Notes: a model not told the origin generated them from the sequence alone. A stretch of DNA of 64,000 nt from Novosphingobium aureum (GCF_015865035.1 NZ_JADZGI010000001.1:1116001-1180000); one strand, 5' to 3'; shown: positions 46,359 through 55,589, counted from the first letter of the stretch. A program made the numbers and translations.

Positions 46359-46799
46359 ATGTACCGCGAACTGATTACTTTCGAAATTGCCGGGCAGATC
46401 TTCGCGCTCGACATTATGGCGATCCGTGAAATTCGCGCCTGGACGCCGGTAACGCCGATGCCGCGCGTACCGCATTTTGTCGCCGGGGTGGTCAACCTGC
46501 GCGGCACAGTCCTGCCCGTCATCGACCTTGCCGCGAGGCTTGGATGGCAGCCGACAGAGGCGACGCCGCGCCACGCGATCTTAGTGTGCCAGGTCAATGG
46601 CCAATCACAGGGGCTGATCGTCGACTCAGTGAGCGATATCGTCGGGCTTAATACGGAAACCCTGCAACCTGCACCGACGGCAGGGCATGACGAGGTCGTG
46701 CCGTTTCTCGAAGGGCTGGTCGCAATCGAGGAGCAGATGGTCATGGTGCTCGACCTCAATGCGTTGAGTGCCTCGGGTGACATGGCCTTTGCGGCCTGA
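46359..46799 (+). CDS. cheW: chemotaxis coupling protein CheW
   Basis: A 146-residue CheW linking receptors to CheA. LITFEIAGQIFALDIMAIRE at the start, PRVPHFVAGVVNLRGTVLPV (the most conserved block), IDLAARLGWQP, and LIVDSVSDIVGL. Starts 24 bases after cheY with AAGGGAG upstream. Confidence 0.95.
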   Translation: MYRELITFEIAGQIFALDIMAIREIRAWTPVTPMPRVPHFVAGVVNLRGTVLPVIDLAARLGWQPTEATPRHAILVCQVNGQSQGLIVDSVSDIVGLNTETLQPAPTAGHDEVVPFLEGLVAIEEQMVMVLDLNALSASGDMAFAA

Positions 46800-46805
46800 T
46801 CTCGA

Positions 46806-47144
46806 GTGGCCAAAGCGATGCATGAGCCCAAATTTACCGCGATGGCCGAAGTGCTGACCGAACTGGGCACCGAGGTTGAGGCTCTGGGCGAGGTCTTGTG
46901 CCGGGACGAGGACTTCGCGGCACGCCACGTTCGTGAACTTCAGGCGATCGATCTCATCGCTCAGAAGCAGCGTGCGTTGGCAGCGATCCTCGCGGCCGGG
47001 TTCAGTGAGACCGAGATGCGCCGGATCAGCCTTGATGCCCTGCGTCAACGTTTCTGCGGTTTTATGGATGACAGTGCGACGTGCTGCGAAGTGCCGATCG
47101 AGGGCCGCGACTGCCAGCCGGATTCGCTGGGTTTGTGGGACTGA
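46806..47144 (+). CDS. small che-operon protein, possible CheT/CheZ-like phosphatase
   Basis: A 112-residue, mostly helical protein ending the che operon, six bases after cheW. Start is GTG at 46806 (or ATG at 46818). The amphipathic helix LTELGTEVEALGEV and the following RELQAIDLIAQKQRAL contain D49-L-I-A-Q53, the D-x-x-x-Q spacing of the catalytic Asp-Gln pair of CheZ and of the rhizobial CheT phosphatase (CheZ reads DLTGQ). The C-terminal 35 residues are Cys-rich (FCGFMDDSATCCEV ... DCQP). Its position and motif suggest a CheY-P phosphatase, which this operon otherwise lacks; this is inference from one short motif, so an unrelated helical protein remains possible. Confidence 0.7.
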   Translation: MAKAMHEPKFTAMAEVLTELGTEVEALGEVLCRDEDFAARHVRELQAIDLIAQKQRALAAILAAGFSETEMRRISLDALRQRFCGFMDDSATCCEVPIEGRDCQPDSLGLWD

Positions 47145-47268
47145 GGTCCGGTCTTGCGGCAGCATTTCTGGGGGCATGCCCACATTATTCAGGATCGGCC
47201 GGCCAAGGGCATTGTCCGCGTTGACTGTTGTCTTGCTAGATTGGGCGACCACTCCTAGGTCCTTGGCC

Positions 47269-47889
47269 ATGAGCCAGGACCCCGCGCCCGACGATCGCCG
47301 TCATGCCCCAGCTACCCTGCGAAATCGCGACCCGATTCTCGAGCAGCTGCGAGCCTGCCTTCCGCCCTCCGGGCTCGTCCTCGAAGTGGCCAGCGGCAGC
47401 GGAGAGCATGCGGTTCATTTCGCTGCAAGCCTGCCGGGCATAGTCTGGCAACCGAGCGATCCGGATCCCGTGGCTTGCAGGTCGATTGCGGCTTGGCGCG
47501 TCAGCGAGGGGACGTCCAATCTGCTCGCCCCGATTACGCTTGATGCGGCCAGTACGGACAGCTGGTCGATCGAGAGTGCAGATGCTCTGGTGTGCATCAA
47601 CATGGTGCATATTTCACCCTGGGCTGCCACGCTTGGGCTCTTCCAAGGGGCTGGACGTCTGCTGACGTCAGGATCGCCCCTGGTCCTCTATGGTCCCTAT
47701 CGCCGTACGGGACATACGCTCGAGCCCAGCAACGCAGCTTTTGACGAAGATCTCAAGCGCCGCGATCCGCGCTGGGGATTGCGCTTGCTCGAAGACGTAC
47801 TCGGCGCTGCTGCTGAGGCTGGCTTTACTGAAGATGTCGTGCACGAGATGCCTGCCAATAATCTCATGATTGTCCTGCGCAGGACCTGA
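47269..47889 (+). CDS. DUF938 SAM-dependent methyltransferase-like protein
   Basis: A 206-residue protein of the DUF938 family: RDPILEQLRACLPPSGLVLE then VASGSGEHAVHFAASLPGIV (SAM-binding motif I, E-x-x-S-G-S-G-E-H), WQPSDPDP, ADALVCINMVHISPWAATLG, and LVLYGPYRRTGHTLEPSNAA followed by FDEDLKRRDPRWGLR. Substrate unknown. The ATG at 47269 gives the usual start close to the NRDPI motif. It converges on the MATE gene with an 11-base gap. Confidence 0.9.
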   Translation: MSQDPAPDDRRHAPATLRNRDPILEQLRACLPPSGLVLEVASGSGEHAVHFAASLPGIVWQPSDPDPVACRSIAAWRVSEGTSNLLAPITLDAASTDSWSIESADALVCINMVHISPWAATLGLFQGAGRLLTSGSPLVLYGPYRRTGHTLEPSNAAFDEDLKRRDPRWGLRLLEDVLGAAAEAGFTEDVVHEMPANNLMIVLRRT

Positions 47890-47900
47890 ACTGGAATTCC

Positions 47901-49262
47901 TTAGGCCTCGCGTGCAGCTATACGACGCAGTAGGCGCGGCAAAATCGCGAGCTGTCCCGCAGCTCGGGCGATGAAGAATACGGTAAAGGCAAGCCACAAG
48001 CCGTGGTTGCCGAGCGGTTGCGCCAGCCACAATAGCATGGCGTAGCAACCTATGGCGAAAAGCATGGTGCCCAGCATGGCCCGGGTCCATGCGGCCCCGA
48101 CGAAAACTCCGTCGAGTACGAACGAGGCGAAGCCTGCAAGTGGCAGAAGAGCTACCCAAGGCGCGTACGTCGCGGTCAAAGCGCGCACCTGGGGGGCGGT
48201 ACTGAACCATGCGGTCAGATCACGTGCCGCAAAGAAATAGGTTAAAGCCAGCCCTGTGCCGAGGAGCCCGCCCCAGCTCAAGGCAAGGCGTAAAGTCGCA
48301 CTCAGGCGCCTGCGATCGCCGGCACCTGCAGCTTCTCCGCAAAGCACCTGGGCCGCATTCTCGAAACCGTCCAGCAGCAGCGTCGCCAGCATGAATAGCT
48401 GGAACAAGATGCCATTGGCCGCAAGCGTTTCGGGTCCGGAGCGCGCTCCGATACGTGCGAAGAGCATCATGGCCCCGGTCAGCAGCAGCGTCCGGGCGAA
48501 CAGGTCGCGGTTGAGCGCAAATAGCCGGGCCAGTTCACGTCGTTGCCAGGTGGACTTGCGAACGAATGCCTCGAACGCCTCGTGCGCTGCGGGATAGCGA
48601 GAGGCAATGGCGGCAAGCAGCAGGAGCTTAAGCGCCTCGGAGAGCAGTGTCGCGAAGGCAACTCCCTCGACACCCCAATCTACAACCAGGACGAGGAGAA
48701 GATCTAGCGCGATGTGTACGATGTTAGCGCAGACTTCTACGAGGAGTACTTGCCGTACCTTGCGCTGGCCAACCAGCCATCCGACTAGCACGCAGTTGCT
48801 CAGCCACAGTGGGGCTGCCCAGTAGCGGATCGAGATGTAATGGTCTGCTTCTGTGCGAAGCGGATCTCTTGCGTCGAGAAGATCGAGGCCTAGAAAGATG
48901 GCGAAAGGCTTGATCGCAATCAGCACCATGCCGATGCCCAGAGCGACCGCAATGGCACGGCTGAGGGTTTCGGCGCGCGCACTTATGTCGCCGCGGCCAC
49001 CGGATTGCGCGGTGAGAGCGACAGTACTGGTACGCAGGAAGTTGAATACGTTTAGCAGGCCGATCATGAACTTGGCGCCCAGTTCAACCGCGCCCTGAGC
49101 TTGAGCATCGCCGAGCCGTCCGATCGCCCACATGTCGGCCAGCCCGAAAAGTGCGGTTGCCAGGTTGGTAAGCATCGCGGGCAGGGCAATGCTCCAAAGC
49201 AATCTCGAACGATTGTGTCGTGAGGCGTGCGAGATTGCGGCCGGAGAAGGTTGCTTGTTCAT
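47901..49262 (-). CDS. MATE family (DinF-like) efflux protein
   Basis: A 453-residue inner-membrane protein with 12 predicted helices. The two MATE halves show LLWSIALPAMLTNLATALFG, LADMWAIGRLGDAQAQGAVE, LTAQSGGRGDISARAE, then the second half with LFARTLLLTGAMMLFARIG and VLCGEAAGAGDRRRLSATLR. DinF-branch members export organic cations or toxic metabolites by Na+ or H+ antiport; the substrate here is unknown. The ATG at 49260-49262 is chosen by the conserved N-terminus; the frame runs upstream without character. Confidence 0.92.
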   Translation of the reverse strand: MNKQPSPAAISHASRHNRSRLLWSIALPAMLTNLATALFGLADMWAIGRLGDAQAQGAVELGAKFMIGLLNVFNFLRTSTVALTAQSGGRGDISARAETLSRAIAVALGIGMVLIAIKPFAIFLGLDLLDARDPLRTEADHYISIRYWAAPLWLSNCVLVGWLVGQRKVRQVLLVEVCANIVHIALDLLLVLVVDWGVEGVAFATLLSEALKLLLLAAIASRYPAAHEAFEAFVRKSTWQRRELARLFALNRDLFARTLLLTGAMMLFARIGARSGPETLAANGILFQLFMLATLLLDGFENAAQVLCGEAAGAGDRRRLSATLRLALSWGGLLGTGLALTYFFAARDLTAWFSTAPQVRALTATYAPWVALLPLAGFASFVLDGVFVGAAWTRAMLGTMLFAIGCYAMLLWLAQPLGNHGLWLAFTVFFIARAAGQLAILPRLLRRIAAREA

Positions 49263-49590
49263 TTGCTTGCGGTAACTGAATAGTTTGCCTGACGCGAAAG
49301 CCCAAGCGAGGTGGTGTGGGCAAATCGAGAAGCCGGAGCGGCATCGGCATCCATGGGGCAATCCCGGAGACGAGACAGTCTTGATCTGGACGCGAATCGA
49401 ATCACAGTTTCCGCAACGACGGTGATCTCGGGTAAAATACTTGTTTGCCTGTACACACATCTGGCTGGCTTGGGCTTGTATGGATACTCAAGCGAGTGTT
49501 TGAATGTCAGTTGCAAGAGGCTGCAAATGCTAGGAATACGCTCGCTTCAGGCTCCCCCGGCGGGCCATTTCTAAGAAATGCAAGCGCCTG
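49263..49590. other. 328-bp stretch upstream of the MATE gene
   Basis: I see no gene here. It should contain the MATE promoter. The right edge is the thymine tract of the small RNA described next. Confidence 0.4.
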
Positions 49591-49676
49591 AAAAAATCGG
49601 CGCGCCGGGAGGGTTTCCCCCGGCGCGCTCTCTCCCAACCCGTTTAAGATCACTGGTGATCTTTCGCGATCACCTT
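49591..49676 (-). ncRNA. candidate ~86-nt small RNA
   Basis: On the minus strand a -10 box CATAAT (49682-49687) predicts a start near 49676. The RNA would open with hairpin GGTGATC-GCGAAA-GATCACC (about 49654-49673) and a single-stranded AGTGATCTTAAACGGGTTGG. It closes with a perfect 10-bp stem GCGCGCCGGG/CCCGGCGCGC followed directly by TTTTTT (49591-49596), a textbook intrinsic terminator. No protein frame fits this layout. It lies between the MATE and pfkB genes, 210 bases past the pfkB stop; the nearby -10 favours a separate transcript over a pfkB 3' end. The -35 is weak and I cannot name a family. Confidence 0.6.
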
Positions 49677-49885
49677 GCAACATTATGGGGTTCGAGAAAA
49701 GCGATATTTGCACGAAAGCTTGCGTGAAGCGTCATTCGCTTTCGCATGGCAGGACGGCGTTCTTGGACCAAGCACCATACGGGTATGCCCTTAGCCTGCG
49801 GTCACGGGCCTCTCGCGGTACGCACCTTACGTCCCGTTCGGACCATGCCGCCAGCCCGCTGCCAATGAGACCAAGGTACAATTGC

Positions 49886-50830
49886 TCATGGAGCTACGGG
49901 AGAAATCTCTGCAACTTGGTTCAGGAGACGGTCGATATCGACCGGGTGCGCGAGTCCGGTGCCAGCACGAAGGACTGCCGCCGAACCGGCTGCAAGACCA
50001 AGGCGAAAAGCCTCGCCGACATCATCCCCGCGGGCGAGAGCAAAGACCATGGCGGCGACAAAGCTGTCGCCTGCACCAACCGCGCTTGCAGCCTCGATCT
50101 GCAGGCCCGGCAAGATTGCGGTGCCCTTGCGATGAGCGAGAATCGCGCCGCGATGACCCATTGTTACTGCAACGTATTGCGCCTTGCCGGCATCGACGAT
50201 TGCTCGGGCAGCTTCGGCGATGGCTTGGGGATCGCCGAGTGCGCGCCCGAGGTAATCCTCGAGTTCGCCCTGGCTTGGCTTCACCAGCATCAGTCCACCC
50301 GCATCCAGAGCATGCCTTAGACCCTTGCCTGAGGTGTCGAGGACGACTTCCTTGCCTTGCGTCCGCAATGCCTTGCCGAGCATCGCATAGTAATCGTCGG
50401 GTGCGCCCGGTGGCAGAGAGCCGCTGATGACGACGATCGGCGCCTTGTCGACAGCGAGAGCTTCGCTGCAGGCTTCCCACTCGTGGCGAGAAAGGGTTGG
50501 TCCCGAGGGGGTGAAGCGATATTCCTTGGCGGTCTCGCGTTCGAGCACGGCGGAGGCGATCCGCGTGGGGCCGTTGATGGGAATACGCGTGCGTACCAGT
50601 TGATGCAGGTCGATCAGGCCGTCGAGCGCCGGTCCCGTAGCGCCCCCGCTCATGTAGAAGCACCTGGCATGTCCGCCCAGCCTGACGAAGACCCGTGCGA
50701 CGTTGATGCCGCCGCCGCCCGGTGCATACCATTCGTTGTCGGTACGCATCTTGTGGGTGTGCCTGACCTTGCCGACATCGTAGGAAACGTCGATTGTCGG
50801 GTTCATGGTCAGGGTGGCGATGCTCTTCAT
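49886..50830 (-). CDS. PfkB family sugar kinase (6-phosphofructokinase II/1-phosphofructokinase type)
   Basis: A 314-residue PfkB kinase. TLTMNPTIDVSYDV at the start with the substrate Asp, NEWYAPGGGGINVARVFVRL (PfkB signature 1 with GGGGxNVA), VISGSLPPGAP, MLVKPSQGEL, and AASAVGAGDSFVAAMVFALA (signature 2 with the catalytic Asp of GAGDS). It phosphorylates fructose-6-P or a related sugar phosphate (tagatose-6-P, fructose-1-P) with ATP. The NPTIDVSYDV and KMR loops favour the PfkB/LacC branch. No sugar transporter is adjacent. Confidence 0.9.
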   Translation of the reverse strand: MKSIATLTMNPTIDVSYDVGKVRHTHKMRTDNEWYAPGGGGINVARVFVRLGGHARCFYMSGGATGPALDGLIDLHQLVRTRIPINGPTRIASAVLERETAKEYRFTPSGPTLSRHEWEACSEALAVDKAPIVVISGSLPPGAPDDYYAMLGKALRTQGKEVVLDTSGKGLRHALDAGGLMLVKPSQGELEDYLGRALGDPQAIAEAARAIVDAGKAQYVAVTMGHRGAILAHRKGTAILPGLQIEAASAVGAGDSFVAAMVFALARGDDVGEAFRLGLAAGSAAVLRAGTGLAHPVDIDRLLNQVAEISPVAP

Positions 50831-50971
50831 CGAAACCTCTCCGGTGCTTTGCTTGGTGGCCAGCAGCGTGCACCGTGATCGCTGTGATTTCCATGGTCAC
50901 GATCAATTCGTGATTTGTGATGTTCCGGCTACCGAAGTGTAGCTCTTTTCGGCCAGGTTTGACGTGAGGCT

Positions 50972-53794
50972 TCAGGAATTTACGGCCTGCATCGTTTCTT
51001 GGCTGGGAGGCTGTGCCGGACGACCGAAGAAATAACCTTGCGCCTCGTCGCAGCCCTCGGCCAGGAGAACAATGAGGTGTGCCTCTGTCTCGACTCCCTC
51101 GGCAAGGACCGGAATGTTCAGGCTTTTGCCCAGCGCCAGCACGGCACGAATGATCGCGCGGGCCTCGGGGCTGTTTTCCGACTTTATCAGGAAAGACTTG
51201 TCGATCTTGATCTTGTCGAAAGGGAACGAATGCAGCGTATCGAGCGAGGAATAGCCGGTTCCGAAGTCATCGATCGCGACGTTCACGCCCATCGCCTTGA
51301 TCTGGCGCAGGCAATGTAGCGCGCGCAGTTTGTCGGCGATGATCGCTGTCTCGGTTATCTCCAGTTCGAGACGGTCAGCTGCAAGGCCGGTTTCGACGAG
51401 GGCCTTGTGGATTACATCGACAAGGTCGGCCTGGAGGAACTGCACGGCGGACAGATTGACTGCAACCTTGAGCGGGGCGGACCAGCGGCATGCCTCGCGG
51501 CATGCCTCACGAAGGACCCATTCTCCGATTGCAAATATTGCGCCGCTTTCTTCGGCGACGGGGATGAACTCGTCCGGAGAGACAAGCCCGCGGCGCGGAT
51601 GTCGCCAACGTAGCAGTGCCTCGTAACCGCTCAAGTCGCCCGAATGGAGCGAGCGCTGCGGCTGGTAGAGCAGGTGCATTTCTCCGCGATCAAGTGCGTG
51701 GCGTAGATCATGCGCGAGTTCGCGCCTCTTCCGGGCGATCTCGTCCATGCCTGGCTCAAAGTAGCATGCTGTCTCGCCGCGCATCGCCTTGGCACGGTAC
51801 ATGGCGAGGTCGGCGTTGTTGAGCAGGACTTCGCGGCTGAGGCCGTCCTGTGGGTAGATCGCGACACCAAGGCTTGCCCCGATGCTGGTACTCGGGTGGT
51901 CTTGCGCTCCTTTGATGCAGGCCTGGATGCGTTCGATGAACATGGCCAACTCGCTATCGTCACAAAAGATCTTCGCAGCCGCGAACTCGTCTCCGCCCAG
52001 GCGTGCGACGACCTCGCTTTCGTGACTTTCCTGGATCAACTTGGCACCGATCGCTTGAAGCAGGCGATCACCCGCCGCGTGGCCCTGAGTGTCATTGATT
52101 TCCTTGAAGCGGTCGAGGTCGATGGCGATGACCGCAACGCGCGTGTCGATTTGGTCGGCTAGGGCGAGCTTGGCTTCGAGGCGTTCAATGAAGCGTGTGC
52201 GGTTTGGAAGACCGGTCAGGACATCGTGAAGGGCCATGTGCTTGATGCGCTCTTCGGACTGGCGCTGCAGAGAGATGTCGTTGCAGGTCATGACCCATCC
52301 GCCATCGGATAGCGGACGGTGCGCGACCGAGATCGCCTTGCCTTTTCCGAACTCGACCACGATCGGCACCTGAGCGGGGCTCCTGAGCGTTTCCTTGAGC
52401 ATCTGGCGATATTGCAACAAGGCGGGCACAGCGTGCTCTTTGCCATCCGGGTTCATGAAGCCGGCCTCGACCAAGGCCGCGAGTGACGTACCAGCCTGGG
52501 TATCTTCGATTGCGAGGCCCCAGAACTCGCGGAAGCGCTCATTGCAAAGGACCAGTTCGTGCTTCGCGTCGAACAGGCACAGGCCCTCGTGCATGTTCGA
52601 CAAGGCGGTGTCGAGCCGGACCGAGGTAAGTGCCACAAGATCGCGGGCCTGCTTGAACGAACTCACGTCGCGCATGACCATCGAATAGCCCAGCAGCTCG
52701 CCATCATCGGCCCGCGTTGCCTGGATCGTGCCGTGCCCCCAGAAGGTCGAGCCATCACGTCTGCGCCACAGGCATTCACCTGAAGACGTGCCATGGCTAC
52801 GGGCATGGGCTAGGGTCAATGCAGGCAGATCGTCGGCAATGTCGTCGATGCAGAACAGGCGTGCGAGCGGCATGCCGATGATGTCCTGCTGCGTGTATCC
52901 GGTGAGGTTGCATGCGCCGGTATTCCACTCGCAGATACGCCCTTGGGCATCGAGTAGTATGATGGCGTACTCTGCTACCGCACGGACGAGCCCAGCGAAC
53001 TTACGCTCGCTGTGATCAATGGCCTTGTCGGCTTGTCGTCGTACGAGGCCGAGGATGATACAGAAGGAGAAGACTGCCAGCGAACCCGCGCCGATCAGCA
53101 GGGCGAGGATGGTTGGCGAGATGGTCGTTGTCGGCGCTGCACCGCGCGAAGGCGTCAGGGTCAGCGCAGCCATGCCAAACAGGTGAAGCAGCAATATGGC
53201 GATGGTGGTCAGGATAGCCGCACAAGCGGTTCTTAGATAATTATTGAGGGCGCCAAGGGCCATTGGAATGGCTGGATAGAGAAGGGTGGCCGGCAGGATC
53301 AGCGAGATCGCAATCAGTGTCGAGTCCCAGCGGATCAGGCCGGGCATGTCCAGCGCACTGACTCCGGTGTAGTGCATGGCACCCAATCCGACTGCAATGA
53401 TGGCGCTCGCCAGCATGCGATGGGATGGGGCGCGGACAAAGCCTTCGAGCGCCATGGTGCAGGTCAGCAATGCAAGCATGAGCGAGGCGAGGGTCAGCGG
53501 CGCGGCGCTATCGACACCTTGTGCAGGCAGGAAGCCGATAAAGGCGACATAATGTGTGCACCATGCGCCGAGGCCCAGTGAGATGCCGGCCATGATCGAC
53601 CAGTTGCGCTTCCCGATGTTACTGGCGCTGCCCGCCTGTCCCAGCAAGATGGCCGTGGTGAACGACGCGGTCGCACAGATAAGTGCGGCAAGCGCGAGCA
53701 GCTCAGTGCGATGCTCGCTGCCAATACAGGTGTAGAGCGCGGAGAACGGGTGCAGGAGGGTACTGCCCATTGCACAATGCTGCGCCAAACGCAC
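50972..53794 (-). CDS. MHYT-PAS-GGDEF-EAL membrane signalling protein
   Basis: A 940-residue cyclic di-GMP enzyme. The N-terminal MHYT domain (about 20-250, seven helices) carries WCTHYVAFIG, AMHYTGVSAL and LLLHLFGMAALT, a possible copper-linked sensor of oxygen, CO or NO. Two PAS domains (about 265-385 and 390-510) follow, then GGDEF (about 515-680, VARLGGDEFAAA, with no R-x-x-D inhibitory site: HESE instead) and EAL (about 695-930, GYEALLRW, LEITETAII, AIDDFGTGYSSL, KIKIDKSFL, LAEGVETEA). Both catalytic domains have key residues, so net activity is unknown. Start at 53794 or an ATG eight codons later; no strong ribosome site separates them. Confidence 0.94.
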   Translation of the reverse strand: MRLAQHCAMGSTLLHPFSALYTCIGSEHRTELLALAALICATASFTTAILLGQAGSASNIGKRNWSIMAGISLGLGAWCTHYVAFIGFLPAQGVDSAAPLTLASLMLALLTCTMALEGFVRAPSHRMLASAIIAVGLGAMHYTGVSALDMPGLIRWDSTLIAISLILPATLLYPAIPMALGALNNYLRTACAAILTTIAILLLHLFGMAALTLTPSRGAAPTTTISPTILALLIGAGSLAVFSFCIILGLVRRQADKAIDHSERKFAGLVRAVAEYAIILLDAQGRICEWNTGACNLTGYTQQDIIGMPLARLFCIDDIADDLPALTLAHARSHGTSSGECLWRRRDGSTFWGHGTIQATRADDGELLGYSMVMRDVSSFKQARDLVALTSVRLDTALSNMHEGLCLFDAKHELVLCNERFREFWGLAIEDTQAGTSLAALVEAGFMNPDGKEHAVPALLQYRQMLKETLRSPAQVPIVVEFGKGKAISVAHRPLSDGGWVMTCNDISLQRQSEERIKHMALHDVLTGLPNRTRFIERLEAKLALADQIDTRVAVIAIDLDRFKEINDTQGHAAGDRLLQAIGAKLIQESHESEVVARLGGDEFAAAKIFCDDSELAMFIERIQACIKGAQDHPSTSIGASLGVAIYPQDGLSREVLLNNADLAMYRAKAMRGETACYFEPGMDEIARKRRELAHDLRHALDRGEMHLLYQPQRSLHSGDLSGYEALLRWRHPRRGLVSPDEFIPVAEESGAIFAIGEWVLREACREACRWSAPLKVAVNLSAVQFLQADLVDVIHKALVETGLAADRLELEITETAIIADKLRALHCLRQIKAMGVNVAIDDFGTGYSSLDTLHSFPFDKIKIDKSFLIKSENSPEARAIIRAVLALGKSLNIPVLAEGVETEAHLIVLLAEGCDEAQGYFFGRPAQPPSQETMQAVNS

Positions 53795-53919
53795 TTGCTG
53801 CGCGGCTAAGCTGGATATGCGCAGATTCTCGTGGCTCAGGTGAAGTCACTGCCGTGCGCTATCCTGTGTACGAGTAGTCGTGACAGATTTACACAGCCGA
53901 AGGTGGCTGTGCTGCAACC

Positions 53920-54402
53920 TCACTCCCGCCCGATGCGGATCTGCCTGGTCAGTGTCTCGTCGAGGGCGGAGAGAAAACGAGAGCGGTCCTGTTTCGAGAA
54001 TGGCGGCGGACCGCCGATTGCATCGCCGCCAGCACGCAGGTCAGCCATGATCGCGCGGGTGGCGATGGCCCCGCCGATCGAAGCCATGGTGAAGGGCTTG
54101 CCATTGGGGGCGATCACGCTTGCACCGGCCTTGAGGCAGCGGTCGGCAAGAAGGATGTCGGCTGTGATTATGACGCTGCGGGCCGAAGCGTTTTCTGCGA
54201 TCCAATCATCGGCGGCATCGAAAGCGTCGCTGACGATCTGGCGTTTGATCAGCGGGCTTTGCGGGATACGGATGATGGCGTTGCTGACGACGACGACCGG
54301 CACCTTGTAACGCGCGCTGACCTTGTAGATCTCGTCCTTGACCGGACAGGCATCGGCATCAACGAGAACGCGGATTTCGTGTGTGCCTAAGCTCACCCGC
54401 AC
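53920..54402 (-). CDS. YaiI/YqxD family (DUF188) protein
   Basis: A 160-residue PIN-like protein: IRVLVDADACPVKDEIYKVS, VVVVSNAIIRIPQSPLIKRQ, VSDAFDAADDWIAE, SVIITADILLADRCLKAGAS and VIAPNGKPF, ending in RSRFLSALDETL. The conserved acidic residues suggest a nuclease fold, with no proven activity. The start is GTG at 54402 (another GTG two codons on), overlapping the end of aroC by ten bases, so it is co-transcribed with aroC. Confidence 0.92.
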   Translation of the reverse strand: MRVSLGTHEIRVLVDADACPVKDEIYKVSARYKVPVVVVSNAIIRIPQSPLIKRQIVSDAFDAADDWIAENASARSVIITADILLADRCLKAGASVIAPNGKPFTMASIGGAIATRAIMADLRAGGDAIGGPPPFSKQDRSRFLSALDETLTRQIRIGRE

Positions 54403-55505
54403 TGGCCGCGATGAAGCAGCTTGTGGTCGGCCAGCACGAGCGCCATCATCGCTTCGACGACCGGGACGCCGCGAATGCCGACGCAGGGGTCGTGCCGGCC
54501 CTTGGTGAAAAGTTCGGTCGCTTCGCGCTCACCCTTCTCGTTGGGCCGGGTGACGGTCGGCTGCGGCGTGAGGATGGAACTGGTCGGCTTGAAGGCGACG
54601 CGGCAGGTGACCGGCTGGCCGGTCGATATCCCACCGGCAATGCCGCCCGCGTGGTTGGCCAGAAATTCGGGCGCACCGTCCGGGCCGGTCTCCGTGTTCG
54701 GCTGCATCGGGTCGGCGTTGCCCTCGCCGGTCAGGCGGGCGGCTGCGAAGCCGTCGCCGATCTCGACGCCCTTGACCGCATTGATGCCCATCATCGCGGC
54801 CGCAAGGTCTGCGTCGAGCTTGCCGTAGAGAGGAGCGCCCCAGCCTGCGGGTACGCCGCTGGCATAGCATTCCACCACTGCGCCGACCGACGAGCCGGAT
54901 TTGCGCGCATCATCCACGATCTTTTCCCAACGTGCCGCTGCGGCAACATCCGGGCAGAAGAAGGGGTTGTTGGTGATCTCGTGCTCGTCGAAATTGGCCG
55001 GGTCGATCATGTCGCCGCCGATTTCGGAGACATAAGCGCAGATCTTTACTTCGGGAATGACTAGGCGGGCAAGGGCGCCTGCTGCGACACGGCTCGCGGT
55101 TTCGCGTGCCGAGGAGCGCCCACCGCCACGATAGTCGCGAAAGCCATACTTGGCATCGTAGGCATAATCGGCATGGCCCGGGCGATAGGCGCGCGCGACA
55201 TCGGAGTAGTCCTTGGAGCGCTGGTCGACATTCTCGATCATCAGCGAGACAGGCGTGCCGGTGGTGCGCTGCACGCCATCGGGAGCCTCGAACACGCCCG
55301 AGAGGATACGTACCTGGTCGGGCTCCTGGCGCTGCGTGGTATATTTCGACTGACCCGGGCGGCGGGCATCGAGGAAGGGCTGGATCACGTGCTCGTCAAG
55401 GGCGAGCCCCGGCGGGCACCCGTCGACGACCGCCCCGATGGCGGGCCCGTGGCTTTCGCCCCAGGTGGTGAAACGGAAAAGGCGGCCGAAGGTGTTGACG
55501 GACAT
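54393..55505 (-). CDS. aroC: chorismate synthase
   Basis: Last step of the shikimate pathway: 5-enolpyruvylshikimate-3-phosphate to chorismate, needing reduced FMN. The 370 residues begin MSVNTFGRLFRFTTWGESHG (signature 1). RRPGQSKYTTQRQEPDQVRI and YRPGHADYAYDAKYGFRDYR then GGGRSSARETASRVAAGALA (signature 2) follow, and RHDPCVGIRGVPVVEAMMA (signature 3) near the end. The ATG at 55503-55505 is the standard start. Followed by the overlapping YaiI gene. Confidence 0.98.
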   Translation of the reverse strand: MSVNTFGRLFRFTTWGESHGPAIGAVVDGCPPGLALDEHVIQPFLDARRPGQSKYTTQRQEPDQVRILSGVFEAPDGVQRTTGTPVSLMIENVDQRSKDYSDVARAYRPGHADYAYDAKYGFRDYRGGGRSSARETASRVAAGALARLVIPEVKICAYVSEIGGDMIDPANFDEHEITNNPFFCPDVAAAARWEKIVDDARKSGSSVGAVVECYASGVPAGWGAPLYGKLDADLAAAMMGINAVKGVEIGDGFAAARLTGEGNADPMQPNTETGPDGAPEFLANHAGGIAGGISTGQPVTCRVAFKPTSSILTPQPTVTRPNEKGEREATELFTKGRHDPCVGIRGVPVVEAMMALVLADHKLLHRGQCG

Positions 55506-55589
55506 GGCTTCGCGCTTTGTCGTGGACGCACGCATTTGTCCAGCGTTTGCGCTTGCCCACTCCACGTGGGCAGCGCATGAAGCGCGCCC

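Noticed and set aside
49507..49713. Minus-strand 68-codon frame covering the small RNA
   Set aside because: It runs through a perfect terminator stem and T-tract and has no ribosome site, so an RNA explains the region better.
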